A stretch of DNA of 64,000 nt from Clostridia bacterium (GTDB lineage Bacteria; Bacillota; Clostridia; TANB77; CAG-465): NCBI GenBank assembly GCA_017536445.1, contig JAFXHJ010000003.1, positions 1-64,000 on the forward strand, given 5' to 3'. Numbering within the stretch: position 1 is the first letter of the stretch; the number at the start of each line of letters is the position of its first letter. This document shows positions 18,966 to 28,234 of the stretch, one piece after another. Both the position numbers and the translations under genes were made by a program. Below the pieces are notes generated by a model. The model was not told the DNA's origin. It did not search any database and saw only the letters and a program-made list of their open reading frames with translations.

Positions 18966-19316
18966 ATGAGATATACAAAATCTTTAAAAGGAAGTGTTAA
19001 CTTTAAAAGGGTTTTAAGACAAGGAAGTTATGTTTCAGGGAAAATAGTAGCTATTTATATAAGAAAAAATAATGATATAGTAGACGAAAACAGGCTTGGA
19101 ATATGCGTGAGTAAGAAACATGGAAATAGTGTTGTTAGAAATAAATTAAAAAGATGGGCAAGGGAAGCCTACCGTTTACTTGAGAATGATCTTTTAAAAC
19201 AGTACAATATTGTAATTTTATATAGAAAGGAGATAGAAATAAATAAACTAGATTTCAACGCTCTAAAAAGCGAAATGAGAGATTTATTTGTTAAAAACAA
19301 CTTGCTATATGGATAG
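18966..19316 (+). CDS. rnpA: Ribonuclease P protein component
   Basis: A 116-residue basic protein opening MRYTKSLKGSVNFKRVLRQG, with the RNR-like signature VRNKLKRWAREAYR (conserved basic helix) in the second half. It is the protein partner of RNase P RNA in 5' maturation of tRNA. I take the ATG at 18966 because AGGTGAG, which contains the in-frame GTG at 18957, is its ribosome binding site. It overlaps yidD by 8 nt. Confidence 0.96.
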   Translation: MRYTKSLKGSVNFKRVLRQGSYVSGKIVAIYIRKNNDIVDENRLGICVSKKHGNSVVRNKLKRWAREAYRLLENDLLKQYNIVILYRKEIEINKLDFNALKSEMRDLFVKNNLLYG

Positions 19317-19551
19317 GATATTAAAACGCCTTAAAACAGCTCCTAGACGCTTAGGGGTTTTTGTGATAAATTTTTATCAAAAACATATATCAAAACATCT
19401 TGGAAAGAAATGTATATACTATCCATCGTGTTCGGAATATACCAAACAAGCTATTGACAAATATGGTATAATCAAAGGTAGTTTAAAAGGCATAAAAAGA
19501 GTGCTAAAATGTCACCCTTTTAATCAGGGTGGAATTGATCATTTAGAGTAA
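19309..19551 (+). CDS. yidD: Membrane protein insertion efficiency factor YidD
   Basis: An 80-residue protein with the family cysteine motifs CIYYPSCSEYTKQAI and the C-terminal KCHPFNQGGID. YidD assists YidC in inserting membrane proteins. The ATG at 19309 overlaps the end of rnpA and gives the usual MDRILKRLKTAPRRLG start, beginning with an amphipathic helix. It precedes yidC, the conserved order. Confidence 0.95.
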   Translation: MDRILKRLKTAPRRLGVFVINFYQKHISKHLGKKCIYYPSCSEYTKQAIDKYGIIKGSLKGIKRVLKCHPFNQGGIDHLE

Positions 19552-19560
19552 GGAGAAAAG

Positions 19561-20379
19561 ATGATAAACTTTATAGCGGAAATATTAGGAGCACTAATAC
19601 GACTAATATATAATATTGTTGGAGAAAATTATGGTTTATCTATAGTGATATTTACAATATTAACAAAGGTATTGATGTTTCCAGTTACATACAAACAAGA
19701 AAAAGCAATGCAAGAGATGGGGAAAGTTGCTCCATTAGAAAAAGAAATAAGAGAAAAATATAAAGGGGATAAAGAAAAAATGGCAGAGGAGCTTACTAAA
19801 ATGTATAGTGAGCACAAGATAAATCCGGCATGCGGCTGTTTATCTATGCTAATACAAATCCCATTAATATTTGCAATATTTGCAATAGTAAAACAACCGT
19901 TAACGTATATAATGCAAGTACCACAAGCAGAATTAACACAATATACTCAAGAATATTTAGGTAAAGAAAAGGTAACAGATGGCGATGTAAAATCGTATGA
20001 AATAGAAATTGCAGATAAAAAAGGATTAATAGATATGGAATTTTTAGGATTAGATTTTGGTGAAAAACCATCAGATATATTTAATAAAGATAAAGAAAAA
20101 AGAGCTAATCCGATAACTATTTTAATACCATTACTTTCAGTAGTTTTAGCGGTTATACAAAATAAATTAAATGAAAAAAGTAGTAATATGACTGAAGAAC
20201 AAAAAGAACAACAAAAAGGAATGTTGACAATGATGCCAGTACTTTCAGGATATATATCATATATAATGCCATTGTCACTAGGAATATATTGGTTAATTGG
20301 TAGTGTGCTTCAATTAATAACACATTGGTTAGTAAAATTGCTATTAAGAAGAAACACTATTATGATAGGAGGAAAATAA
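19561..20379 (+). CDS. yidC: Membrane protein insertase YidC/OxaA (SpoIIIJ type)
   Basis: A 272-residue membrane protein with five hydrophobic segments. It starts near the first of them, followed by the coiled-coil cytoplasmic hairpin QEMGKVAPLEKEIREKYKGD and the segment INPACGCLSMLIQIPLIFAIF. It inserts proteins alone or with SecYEG. Unlike typical SpoIIIJ proteins there is no clear lipobox Cys at the N terminus. The loop between segments 2 and 3, about residues 118-180, is longer and more charged than in Bacillus. Confidence 0.93.
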   Translation: MINFIAEILGALIRLIYNIVGENYGLSIVIFTILTKVLMFPVTYKQEKAMQEMGKVAPLEKEIREKYKGDKEKMAEELTKMYSEHKINPACGCLSMLIQIPLIFAIFAIVKQPLTYIMQVPQAELTQYTQEYLGKEKVTDGDVKSYEIEIADKKGLIDMEFLGLDFGEKPSDIFNKDKEKRANPITILIPLLSVVLAVIQNKLNEKSSNMTEEQKEQQKGMLTMMPVLSGYISYIMPLSLGIYWLIGSVLQLITHWLVKLLLRRNTIMIGGK

Positions 20380-20380
20380 C

Positions 20381-21028
20381 ATGAAAAGAATGACAGAAGA
20401 ATACGGAAAAACAGTAGAAGAAGCAATAAGAAAAGGATTAGAAACACTTAAAGTTTCACGTGAAGATGTTAAGATTATTGTAATAGATGAACCATCTAAC
20501 GGAATGTTAGGAATACTTTCTAGTAAAATGGCTAAAGTAAGACTTACTGTAGAAAAGAAAGTAGACGATGAACAATTACAAAAAACAGTAGAAAAAGCAA
20601 ATGAAATACTTGAAAAAATCTTTGAAATAACTGGTGATTCTTCAACATTTGAAGTTACAGCAGAAGATGGAAAAGTACTTGTAAAAATAGCATCTGAAGG
20701 TTCAGCTCATTTAATAGGATATAAAGGAAAAACAATAGAAGCTATCCAATCTACAATAAACTCAATACTTCAAAAAGAAGAAGAGGAATATGCAAAAGTA
20801 TTTGTAGAAGTAAATGATTACAAAGTAAAGAAAGAAGAAAGACTTAAAGAATTAGCAAGAAAAATGGCTAGAAACGCTGTGAAGTTTGGAAGAGATGTAA
20901 GACTTGAACCGATGTCTGCATATGAAAGAATGATCATTCACACAGAACTTGCAAATAGAACAGATGTAAAAACAGAAAGTTACGGCGAAGAACCAAGAAG
21001 AAGAGTAGTAATAAAGAAAATAAGATAA
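20381..21028 (+). CDS. jag: RNA-binding protein Jag/KhpB
   Basis: A 215-residue protein with an N-terminal Jag domain (about 1-55, YGKTVEEAIRKGLETL), a KH domain (SAHLIGYKGKTIEAIQSTIN, about 108-130) and a C-terminal R3H domain (MSAYERMIIHTELA). Members bind many mRNAs and influence cell shape and division. It starts one base after yidC. A site similar to parS, with one half conserved, lies inside it at 20452-20467. Confidence 0.94.
   Translation: MKRMTEEYGKTVEEAIRKGLETLKVSREDVKIIVIDEPSNGMLGILSSKMAKVRLTVEKKVDDEQLQKTVEKANEILEKIFEITGDSSTFEVTAEDGKVLVKIASEGSAHLIGYKGKTIEAIQSTINSILQKEEEEYAKVFVEVNDYKVKKEERLKELARKMARNAVKFGRDVRLEPMSAYERMIIHTELANRTDVKTESYGEEPRRRVVIKKIR
20452..20467. other. Weak parS-like site in jag
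   Basis: Matches TGTTTCACGTGAAACA at 12 of 16 positions; left half AGTTTCAC, right half GTGAAGAT. Taken alone it could be chance. Confidence 0.4.
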
Positions 21029-21033
21029 AATAA

Positions 21034-21060
21034 AAGGTCAGCAAAAGCTGACTTTTTAAA
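21034..21060 (+). terminator. Terminator of the rpmH-side operon
   Basis: GTCAGC, AAAA loop, GCTGAC followed by TTTTT, between jag and mnmE. Confidence 0.85.
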
Positions 21061-21078
21061 AGGAAAGGAAATAAAGTT

Positions 21079-22452
21079 ATGTTAACAGAAACTATTGCGG
21101 CTATAAGTACAGGTGGTACAAGTAGTGGAATTAATATAATAAGAATAAGTGGTGAAAAGGCACTAGAAATAGTGTCTAAGATTTTTACGAACTATGCTAA
21201 ATTAGATCACCAAAAAATAATTTATGGAAAGATAATAAATAACAACACAAGCACTATGGTAGATGAAGTGCTTGTTTCATACTTTAAAGCACCACACAGC
21301 TTCACAGGAGAAGATGTGTGCGAGATAAATTGTCATGGTGGAAGAAAAGTAACGTTAGAAATATTAAAACTTGTAATAGATAACGGAGCAAGAATAGCAG
21401 AACCAGGTGAGTTTTCTAAGAGGGCTTTCTTAAACGGTAAGATGGATTTATCTAAAGCAGAAGCTATAATTGATGTAATAAATGCTAAGACAAGCGCGCA
21501 AGCAAAAGTGGCTGTAAATCAGTTATCAGGCGGAATCTACGACAAAGTAGAAACAGTAAGGGATATGCTTGTAACACTTATGGCAGAGATAGAAGTAAGT
21601 ATAGATTATCCAGAATATGATTATGAAGAAATAACAATAAATAAGCTAACGGAAAGATTAGAATTAATAAAAAAAGAAATAGATTTATTAATTAAAACAC
21701 ATAACGATGGTAAATATATAAAGAACGGAATAAACCTAGCAATAGTAGGAAATACAAATGTAGGTAAATCATCATTATTAAATACATTATTAAATGAAGA
21801 AAAAGCAATAGTTACAGATATAGAGGGAACAACAAGAGATGTTATAGAAGAAACTTTAATAATAGGCAACCTAGTATTAAATGTTTCAGATACTGCAGGA
21901 ATAAGAGAAACTGATGATGTGGTTGAAGCAATAGGTGTTAACAAAAGTCTAAAAGCCATAGATGACACGGATATGATAATATATTTAATAGACTTATCAA
22001 GGGGATTAAACGCTAGAGACATTGAGCTTTTAGAGAAAATTAAAGGCCAAAACAAGCCATATATAATTGGACTTAACAAGGTAGATATTTCACGTGAAAA
22101 GATTGAAGATGTTAAAAGGCAATTAGGAAATCATAAAAATATAATATGTATATCTAGTAAAACTGGAGAAGGTATTGTAGAATTAAAAGATACTATAGAA
22201 GAAATATTTAATATATCTAATATAGATAGTGAAGAAAGCAGAATAATAGTAAATGAAAGACATAAAGATTTACTAGAAAAAGCTAGAAATAGCGTTATAA
22301 AAGCAAAAGAAATAGCAGAAATGGGAGAATCTTTAGATGTTGCTGCAATAGATATAAAGGAAGCTACAGAAATGATAGGAAACATTACAGGAAAGAATGC
22401 AAGCAGCGATGTTGTAAACAAGATATTTGAAAAATTCTGTTTAGGAAAGTAG
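21079..22452 (+). CDS. mnmE: tRNA modification GTPase MnmE
   Basis: A 457-residue GTPase that with MnmG makes the cmnm5 group at U34 of tRNAs. The N-terminal folate-binding domain starts [21 protein letters not shown]; the G domain has [12 protein letters not shown] (about 222-233), [13 protein letters not shown] and NKVD; the C-terminal CxGK catalytic motif is FCLGK at the very end. mnmG follows after 10 bp. A parS-like site lies within the gene. Confidence 0.97.
   Translation: MLTETIAAISTGGTSSGINIIRISGEKALEIVSKIFTNYAKLDHQKIIYGKIINNNTSTMVDEVLVSYFKAPHSFTGEDVCEINCHGGRKVTLEILKLVIDNGARIAEPGEFSKRAFLNGKMDLSKAEAIIDVINAKTSAQAKVAVNQLSGGIYDKVETVRDMLVTLMAEIEVSIDYPEYDYEEITINKLTERLELIKKEIDLLIKTHNDGKYIKNGINLAIVGNTNVGKSSLLNTLLNEEKAIVTDIEGTTRDVIEETLIIGNLVLNVSDTAGIRETDDVVEAIGVNKSLKAIDDTDMIIYLIDLSRGLNARDIELLEKIKGQNKPYIIGLNKVDISREKIEDVKRQLGNHKNIICISSKTGEGIVELKDTIEEIFNISNIDSEESRIIVNERHKDLLEKARNSVIKAKEIAEMGESLDVAAIDIKEATEMIGNITGKNASSDVVNKIFEKFCLGK
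22086..22101. other. parS-like site in mnmE
   Basis: TATTTCACGTGAAAAG matches TGTTTCACGTGAAACA at 13 of 16 positions, including the perfect 12-bp core TTTCACGTGAAA. ParB/Spo0J is encoded 4 kb away, and parS sites in other Firmicutes cluster near the origin. Confidence 0.7.
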
Positions 22453-22462
22453 GAATAATATA

Positions 22463-24358
22463 ATGATAGAATATAAAGATATGGATTATGATGTAGTTGT
22501 AATAGGTGGAGGACATGCTGGTATAGAAGCTGCCCTTGCCGCTGCACGTCTTGGAAAGACTACAGCTATGTTTGTAATGAATATGGATTCGGTTGCTAAT
22601 ATGCCTTGTAATCCTAGTATTGGGGGAACTTCAAAAGGGCACCTGGTAAGAGAAATTGACGCTCTAGGAGGACAAATGGGACTTTCTGCTGATCAATGTT
22701 TTGTGCAATCTAAGATGCTTAATTCATCTAAAGGGCCAGCTGTACATTCATTAAGAGCACAAATAGATAGAAGAAAATATCATGCATATATGAAGCAAGT
22801 ACTAGAAAACGAACAAAATCTAGATATTATACAAGCAGAAGTTGTAGAAATTAGAACTGAAGGAAATAAAGTAAAAGAAATAAAAACTAAAAACGGAGCA
22901 ATATACGGATGTAAAGTAATAGTAGTTGCTACTGGAACATACTTAAAAGGTAAAGTTGTAATAGGTGAAGTATCCTATGAAAGCGGCCCGGATGGCGTAT
23001 TCCCGGCTAATGAGCTGTCTCAAAGCTTATTAAACTTAGGTATAGAATTAAGAAGATTTAAGACAGGTACTCCAGCTAGAATAAATGTAAAAACAATGGA
23101 TTTATCTAAGATGGAAGTACAAAGTGGAGATGAAGACATACAATCATTCTCGTTTATGAATGAAGAAAATAAGGAATTACTTTCAAGACCGCAAATAGAC
23201 TGTTATTTAACATATACAAACGAAGAAACACATAAAGAAATTAGAGCAAATATACATCGTTCGCCTTTATTTAATGGCTCTATATCAGGAGTTGGGCCTA
23301 GATATTGTCCTTCTATAGAAGATAAGGTAATGAGATTTGCAGACAAAGAAAGACATCAAATATTTATAGAACCAATGGGAGATAATACTGGAGAAATGTA
23401 TATCCAAGGAATGTCATCTTCGCTTCCAGAAGAAGTTCAAAAGAGATTATACAAAACCGTTCCAGGCTTAGAGAATTGCAGGTTTATGCGTTCTGCGTAT
23501 GCAATAGAATACGATGCAATAGATTCAACAAAATTATCTTTAGGATTAAAATATAAAGATATAGATGGATTATATTTTGCAGGCCAAATTAACGGAAGTT
23601 CTGGATATGAAGAAGCAGCTGCACAAGGCTTGATTGCTGGTATTAACGCAGCTAGAGAAATAGACGGCATGCCAGAGTTTACGTTAGATAGATCTGAAGC
23701 CTATATAGGGGTATTAATAGATGATCTTGTAACTAAAGGAACTAATGAACCATATAGAATGATGACATCACGTTCAGAATATAGACTAATGTTAAGACAA
23801 GATAATGCAGATCTTAGACTTACTGAAAAAGGCCATGTTGTAGGGCTTGTAAGTGATGAAAGATATGCTGCATTTGTAAATAAAAAGGAATTAATAGAGA
23901 AGGAATTAGAAAGAGTAACAACTACATTAATTAAAGCTAATGACCATACAAATACTCTTTTAGAATCATTAGGAAGTAGTAGAATTGAAAGAGGTACAAA
24001 GCTTGCAGAACTTCTAAAAAGAACAGAAGTTACATATGATAATACAGCAAGTATAGATCCTTCTAGACCAGTATTACCAAGGTCTGTAAGGGAACAAGTA
24101 GAGATACAAGTTAAGTATGCCGGATATATTAAACTTCAACAAGAACAAATAGATAGATTCAAAAAATTAGAAGAAAAGAAACTATCTACAGAAATAGATT
24201 ATGAACAAATAAAAGGATTAAGTTTAGAAGCAAGACAAAAATTAAATAAGCAAAAACCTACTTCTGTAGGACAAGCTTCTAGAATAACTGGAGTTTCTCC
24301 AGCGGATATATCTGTGTTATTAATTTACCTAACTCAAAGTGGGAAGAAAGAGGTGTGA
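22463..24358 (+). CDS. mnmG: tRNA uridine 5-carboxymethylaminomethyl modification enzyme MnmG
   Basis: A 631-residue FAD protein. The dinucleotide-binding motif is [21 protein letters not shown], followed by the signature [21 protein letters not shown] and the C-terminal segment [11 protein letters not shown] that contacts MnmE and tRNA. Length and order with mnmE and rsmG are standard. It acts with MnmE on U34. Confidence 0.98.
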   Translation: MIEYKDMDYDVVVIGGGHAGIEAALAAARLGKTTAMFVMNMDSVANMPCNPSIGGTSKGHLVREIDALGGQMGLSADQCFVQSKMLNSSKGPAVHSLRAQIDRRKYHAYMKQVLENEQNLDIIQAEVVEIRTEGNKVKEIKTKNGAIYGCKVIVVATGTYLKGKVVIGEVSYESGPDGVFPANELSQSLLNLGIELRRFKTGTPARINVKTMDLSKMEVQSGDEDIQSFSFMNEENKELLSRPQIDCYLTYTNEETHKEIRANIHRSPLFNGSISGVGPRYCPSIEDKVMRFADKERHQIFIEPMGDNTGEMYIQGMSSSLPEEVQKRLYKTVPGLENCRFMRSAYAIEYDAIDSTKLSLGLKYKDIDGLYFAGQINGSSGYEEAAAQGLIAGINAAREIDGMPEFTLDRSEAYIGVLIDDLVTKGTNEPYRMMTSRSEYRLMLRQDNADLRLTEKGHVVGLVSDERYAAFVNKKELIEKELERVTTTLIKANDHTNTLLESLGSSRIERGTKLAELLKRTEVTYDNTASIDPSRPVLPRSVREQVEIQVKYAGYIKLQQEQIDRFKKLEEKKLSTEIDYEQIKGLSLEARQKLNKQKPTSVGQASRITGVSPADISVLLIYLTQSGKKEV

Positions 24359-24372
24359 TTTCACGTGAAATT
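24357..24372. other. parS-like site at the rsmG start
   Basis: GATTTCACGTGAAATT contains the perfect palindromic core TTTCACGTGAAA and matches the parS consensus at 12 of 16 positions. It straddles the mnmG stop and the GTG start of rsmG, 1.2 kb before parA. Confidence 0.7.
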
Positions 24373-25099
24373 AACTAAAGAACAATTCATTGAAAATACT
24401 GTAAATGCAGTTAAATCAATAGGTTTGGATGTTTCTATGAAACAAGCAGAAATGCTATACACATATAAGGAACTCTTAGTAGAGTGGAACGAAAAGATAA
24501 ATCTTACTGCCGTTACAGAGGATGATGAAGTAATAGTAAAACACATTATAGACTCACTTTATGTAGCAAAATATATTGAAGAAGGAGAAAAAGTAATTGA
24601 TGTAGGAACAGGAGCAGGACTTCCAGGGATGATTCTTGCAATATATTTTGATGGAAAAGTGGAATTCACATTATTTGATGCATTAAATAAAAGAATAATA
24701 TTTTTGAATGAAGTTATTAAAATTTTAGGGCTAAAGAATGTTAAGGCAGTACATGGCAGAGCGGAAGAAACTGCTAAAGAAGCTGGGTTTAGAGAAGTTT
24801 ATGATGTAGTTGTAAGTAGAGCTGTAGCAAGACTTAATGTACTTATGGAACTTACATCACCTTTTGCAAAAGTAGGTGGTAAGTGCATATATATGAAGGC
24901 AGATAAGACAGAAGAAGAAATGAAAGAAACAAATAAAGCGGTAGTAGAACTTGCGTTAACATTAAAAGATACTTATGAGTATCTTTTAGAATATAACAAT
25001 GAATATTTTAGAAGAACTATCATAGAATATAATAAAACAGATAATGTTAAAGATAAATATCCAAGACAATTTGCTAAAATAAAAAAACAACCTTTATAA
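24365..25099 (+). CDS. rsmG: 16S rRNA (guanine-527-N7)-methyltransferase RsmG
   Basis: A 244-residue Rossmann-fold methyltransferase with the SAM motif VIDVGTGAGLPGMILAI (about residues 78-94) and the catalytic region DVVVSRAVARLNVLME. It methylates G527 in 16S rRNA. The start is a GTG about 9 nt after GAGGTG and lies inside a parS-like palindrome. It is the last gene of mnmE-mnmG-rsmG. Confidence 0.95.
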   Translation: MKLTKEQFIENTVNAVKSIGLDVSMKQAEMLYTYKELLVEWNEKINLTAVTEDDEVIVKHIIDSLYVAKYIEEGEKVIDVGTGAGLPGMILAIYFDGKVEFTLFDALNKRIIFLNEVIKILGLKNVKAVHGRAEETAKEAGFREVYDVVVSRAVARLNVLMELTSPFAKVGGKCIYMKADKTEEEMKETNKAVVELALTLKDTYEYLLEYNNEYFRRTIIEYNKTDNVKDKYPRQFAKIKKQPL

Positions 25100-25142
25100 G
25101 CTAAAAATATGACTTGGGTGCGATAAAGTTTGCAAAACTTGA

Positions 25143-25164
25143 CAATGTATGGTATAATACATTG
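25143..25164. promoter_or_regulatory. Extended -10 promoter inside an inverted repeat
   Basis: CAATGTAT and ATACATTG (8 bp each, 6-bp spacer) form a palindrome enclosing TGGTATAAT, an extended -10 element at 25150-25158. A TTGACA just upstream is only 8 bp from the -10, so it cannot be its -35. The palindrome may be an operator for the following small gene. Confidence 0.6.
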
Positions 25165-25211
25165 TGCTGTAAAAACATTTTGACTATATTTAAATAAATA
25201 AGGAGGTTTGT

Positions 25212-25469
25212 ATGGCAAAGAAGAAAAAAGTAAACTGTAAGCATGGCCTTACTTGTGCTGAAGAAATTCAGGCAAGAAAACTTAGATGGCAGTTAGAAGC
25301 CGGGGACGAAGACTACAACCAACTGATACGGGAGCTTTATAAAGAGTGGTTTATGAAACCTAAGGAAAGTTTTTTTGATTGGCTTTGGCCTCAAGATAAA
25401 ATTCTGTCTTCTGCACTTAGAAGGATGTACGACTGGCAACTGACCGTTTTCGGAAAATCTATCAAGTAA
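25212..25469 (+). CDS. Small unknown protein
   Basis: An 85-residue protein, basic at the start (MAKKKKVNCKHGLTCAEEIQ) and rich in Trp and acidic/basic residues later (KESFFDWLWPQDKIL). There are two Cys near the N terminus, no membrane segment and no motif I recognise. It has its own promoter in an inverted repeat, a strong ribosome binding site AAGGAGG and a terminator, so it is expressed alone. GC content of the reading frame is higher than that of its neighbours, a possible sign of transfer. Function unknown. Confidence 0.78.
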   Translation: MAKKKKVNCKHGLTCAEEIQARKLRWQLEAGDEDYNQLIRELYKEWFMKPKESFFDWLWPQDKILSSALRRMYDWQLTVFGKSIK

Positions 25470-25496
25470 TTATAAGATGTGATTGTATAAGGTCAA

Positions 25497-25546
25497 AAGA
25501 AAAAGAGCAAATCTTTAAAAAAAAGAGATTTACTCTTTTTTTTTTG
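25497..25546 (+). terminator. Terminator before parA
   Basis: AAAGAG and AAATCT on one side face AGATTT and CTCTTT on the other, with one mismatched base between the two stem blocks, followed by nine T. Confidence 0.85.
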
Positions 25547-25586
25547 CGTAACTTGTAATATAATAACAAGCAAAGAGGTGAAAGTT

Positions 25587-26357
25587 GTGGCAAAAGTAAT
25601 AGCAATAGCAAATCAAAAGGGTGGCGTAGGTAAGACTACAACAGCAATTAACTTAAGTGCTTGTGTTGCAGAAAGAGGAAAAAAAGTACTTTTAATAGAT
25701 ATAGATCCACAAGGTAATGCTACTAGTGGTGTAGGTATAGCAAAACAACCAACAGATAAGTCTGTATATGATGTAATAATAAATGAAGACAAAATGGTTG
25801 ACATAATAAAACCAACTGTGGTTAAAAAATTATTTGTGTGTCCATCAAGTATAAACCTTGCAGCAGCAGAGGTGGAACTAGTTCCTTTAATGGCTCGTGA
25901 AACAAGACTTAAGAAAGCAATAGAGGAATTAGAAGAAACTCAACAATATGATTATATATTTATGGATTGTCCTCCATCATTAGGACTTGTAACATTAAAC
26001 GCATTTGCAGCAGCAGATAGTGTCCTTGTTCCGATTCAATCAGAATATTATGCGTTAGAAGGGTTAGGACAACTTGTAAATACTATTAAGCTTGTTCAAA
26101 AGAATTTAAATCCAGATCTAGAGATTGAAGGCGTTGTAATGACTATGTTTGATTCTAGAACTAGATTGTCTACTCAAGTAGCAGAAGAAGTAGTGAAATA
26201 TTTTGGAAACAAGGTGTTTGAAACTATGATACCAAGAAATATTAGACTTAGTGAAGCACCAAGCCATGGATTACCAATAACAATATATGATCCATTATCT
26301 AAAGGTGCTAGAACATACAAGAAACTAGCAAAAGAATTATTAAATAATAATAAGTAA
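25587..26357 (+). CDS. parA: Chromosome partitioning ATPase ParA/Soj
   Basis: A 256-residue ParA with the deviant Walker A KGGVGKTTTAINLS near the start, DIDPQGNATSG and DCPPSLGLVTLNA. Soj controls DnaA activity and, with ParB-parS, origin segregation and sporulation. The start is taken as the GTG at 25587, 6-8 nt after GAGGTG; the GTG at 25578 is part of that site. parB follows after 15 bp. Confidence 0.96.
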   Translation: MAKVIAIANQKGGVGKTTTAINLSACVAERGKKVLLIDIDPQGNATSGVGIAKQPTDKSVYDVIINEDKMVDIIKPTVVKKLFVCPSSINLAAAEVELVPLMARETRLKKAIEELEETQQYDYIFMDCPPSLGLVTLNAFAAADSVLVPIQSEYYALEGLGQLVNTIKLVQKNLNPDLEIEGVVMTMFDSRTRLSTQVAEEVVKYFGNKVFETMIPRNIRLSEAPSHGLPITIYDPLSKGARTYKKLAKELLNNNK

Positions 26358-26372
26358 GCAGAGGAGGAACAT

Positions 26373-27254
26373 ATGGGAACTAATAAAGGTTTAGGAAGAG
26401 GATTAAATGCCCTATTTGATGATATAGAAGAGGTTAAGAGTGTAACAACAAAAGAAAAGAAAAAGGTATTAGATAGTGTTGTAGAACTTAATGTTACAGA
26501 TGTTGAACCAATGCCTAATCAGCCAAGAAAAGTATTTGATGAAAAGAAATTAGAAGAACTTGCAGATTCTGTAAGAGAACATGGTGTTATTCAACCAATA
26601 ATTGTAGAAAAGGCAGATGAAGGTTATCATATAGTTGCAGGTGAAAGAAGATGGAGAGCAGCAAAAATAGTTGGTCTTAAAACGATACCTGCTATAGTTA
26701 AAGATTATACAGAATCTAAAAGAAAGCAAGTTGCATTAATAGAAAACATCCAAAGAGAAGATCTTAATGTTATGGAAGTTGCTAGAGCATTAAAAGAGCT
26801 TATGGAAATAGACGAGTATACTGTAACAGAAGTAGCTAAAGTAACTGGTAAGAGTCAATCAGCAGTATCTAATATAGTTAGACTTCTAAAATTAACTCCT
26901 GAAGTTCAAGAGTATGTTCTAGATGGAAAACTTGTTGAAGGACAAGCAAGAGCACTTTTAACAATAGAAGATGCAGAAGAACAAGTAAGAGTAGCTAAAA
27001 AAGTAATAGAAAAGAAACTTACTGTTAGAGAAGTTGAAAAACTTATTTATGAAGATGCTAACAAATATAATGTGAAAAAGAAGAAGGTAGCTAAGAAAAG
27101 TAGCCTTTATAAAGCCGTAGAAGACAAATTAAGCGAGTATTTTGGAATGAAGGTAAAAGTAGATGCCTCAAAACAAAATCAACGCCTAATTATTGAATAC
27201 TACAATAACGAAGGATTAGAAAGTATACTTGAAAAGCTAGAAATAGAACTATAA
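26373..27254 (+). CDS. parB: Chromosome partitioning protein ParB/Spo0J
   Basis: A 293-residue ParB. The CTPase N-terminal domain has PNQPRKVFDEKKLEELADS and the GERRWRAAKI motif; the helix-turn-helix TEVAKVTGKSQSAVSNIVRLLKL recognises parS; a C-terminal dimerisation domain follows. CTP-driven clamps spread from parS and load SMC. Candidate parS sites are in mnmE and at rsmG. No noc paralogue is found in the window. Confidence 0.96.
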   Translation: MGTNKGLGRGLNALFDDIEEVKSVTTKEKKKVLDSVVELNVTDVEPMPNQPRKVFDEKKLEELADSVREHGVIQPIIVEKADEGYHIVAGERRWRAAKIVGLKTIPAIVKDYTESKRKQVALIENIQREDLNVMEVARALKELMEIDEYTVTEVAKVTGKSQSAVSNIVRLLKLTPEVQEYVLDGKLVEGQARALLTIEDAEEQVRVAKKVIEKKLTVREVEKLIYEDANKYNVKKKKVAKKSSLYKAVEDKLSEYFGMKVKVDASKQNQRLIIEYYNNEGLESILEKLEIEL

Positions 27255-27281
27255 ATGTAATAATAAAAGAAGGTGAAAGTC

Positions 27282-27851
27282 ATGATGAGTATATTAGAAA
27301 ATGTGAAATATGAACATATAGCGATACTTATCCTTTTTATAATAACAATAATGAACTACATTTTGCTATTAAGGAATAATAAAAAGGTAAAAAAGTATAA
27401 AGAACAATATGAAAAAGTATTAGCTAAGTTCAATTCAAAAGTAGATATACAGGATGACTTTCAATCTATTTATGACAGATTAAACGCTGTTGAGAAAAAA
27501 TCTGAAGAAACTGTGGAAACTGTGAATAAGTATATAAACAAAATAAAGAGTAATGTGCAAAAAGTAGGATTTATAAAATATAATGCTTATGATGAAACAG
27601 AAAATAAATTAAGTTTTGCATTAGCGCTTTTAGATGATTATAATAATGGAGTATTAATAAACCACATATATTCTAAACACGGTTCTAATATATATGCAAA
27701 ATTAGTAACAGAATCTAAAGTTGAGGATAGAATTTCAGAAGAAGAGGGCTTAGCGCTTCAAATGGCAATAGATGATAAAGATTTTAAACTAAGAGTAGTT
27801 GGGGAAGTAAAGGAAACTAATAAGACTAAAAAAAGAAACAAAAGATTGTAG
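27282..27851 (+). CDS. DUF4446 membrane-anchored protein
   Basis: About 189 residues with one N-terminal membrane segment (residues 10-30), a coiled-coil stretch (about 35-85) and a conserved domain with VGFIKYNAYDETENKLSFAL and LLDDYNNGVLINHIYS, typical of DUF4446 proteins found downstream of parB in Clostridia. Function unknown. The ATG at 27282 follows AAGGTGAAAGT; an earlier GTG is within that site. Coupling to parAB suggests a link to chromosome segregation or division, but this is inference. Confidence 0.85.
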   Translation: MMSILENVKYEHIAILILFIITIMNYILLLRNNKKVKKYKEQYEKVLAKFNSKVDIQDDFQSIYDRLNAVEKKSEETVETVNKYINKIKSNVQKVGFIKYNAYDETENKLSFALALLDDYNNGVLINHIYSKHGSNIYAKLVTESKVEDRISEEEGLALQMAIDDKDFKLRVVGEVKETNKTKKRNKRL

Positions 27852-27912
27852 TATTATTTGCAAAAATAAAAGTAGGAAATATAAAAAGAAGAAAATAAAT
27901 AATAAAAAAGTC

Positions 27913-27940
27913 TTGACATTGATAATAAATTTGGTATAAT
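27913..27940 (+). promoter_or_regulatory. Sigma-A promoter for tRNA-Ser genes
   Basis: TTGACA, 16 bp, TATAAT, 16 bp before the first tRNA. Confidence 0.85.
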
Positions 27941-27955
27941 TAGTCATGTACTTAA

Positions 27956-28044
27956 GGAAGAGTGTCCGAGTGGTTTAAGGAGCCAGTCTTGAAAACTGGT
28001 GATGTCGAAAGGCACCGTGGGTTCGAATCCTACCTCTTCCGCCA
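27956..28044 (+). tRNA. tRNA-Ser (anticodon UGA)
   Basis: An 89-nt class II tRNA: acceptor GGAAGAG/CTCTTCC, anticodon TGA in the loop after AGTCT, long variable arm, GTTCGAATC T-loop, discriminator G and encoded CCA. A GAAGC/GCTTC hairpin follows it. Confidence 0.95.
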
Positions 28045-28078
28045 CATAAAGGAAGCTAAAGGCTTCCTTAATTTATAT

Positions 28079-28171
28079 GGAGAGTTACCCAAGAGGCCGA
28101 AGGGGACTGTTTGCTAAACAGTTAGTGTCCAAATTCGGGCAGCGAGGGTTCGAATCCCTCACTCTCCGCCA
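28079..28171 (+). tRNA. tRNA-Ser (anticodon GCU)
   Basis: A 93-nt class II tRNA: acceptor GGAGAGT/ACTCTCC, anticodon GCT, long variable arm, GTTCGAATC T-loop, encoded CCA. It probably shares the promoter of the first tRNA-Ser. Confidence 0.95.
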
Positions 28172-28207
28172 AAAATAACATTATCATTAGATAATGTTAT
28201 TTTTTTA
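28172..28207 (+). terminator. Terminator of the tRNA-Ser unit
   Basis: AAAATAACATTATC pairs with GATAATGTTATTTT over a 4-base loop, followed by T residues. Confidence 0.88.
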
Positions 28208-28234
28208 TATAATATATAATTATTGTTTTACTAA

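Noticed and set aside
25139-25158. TTGACA plus TATAAT at 25139-25158 as a normal sigma-A promoter
   Set aside because: The spacing is only 8 bp; the extended -10 alone is the likelier promoter.
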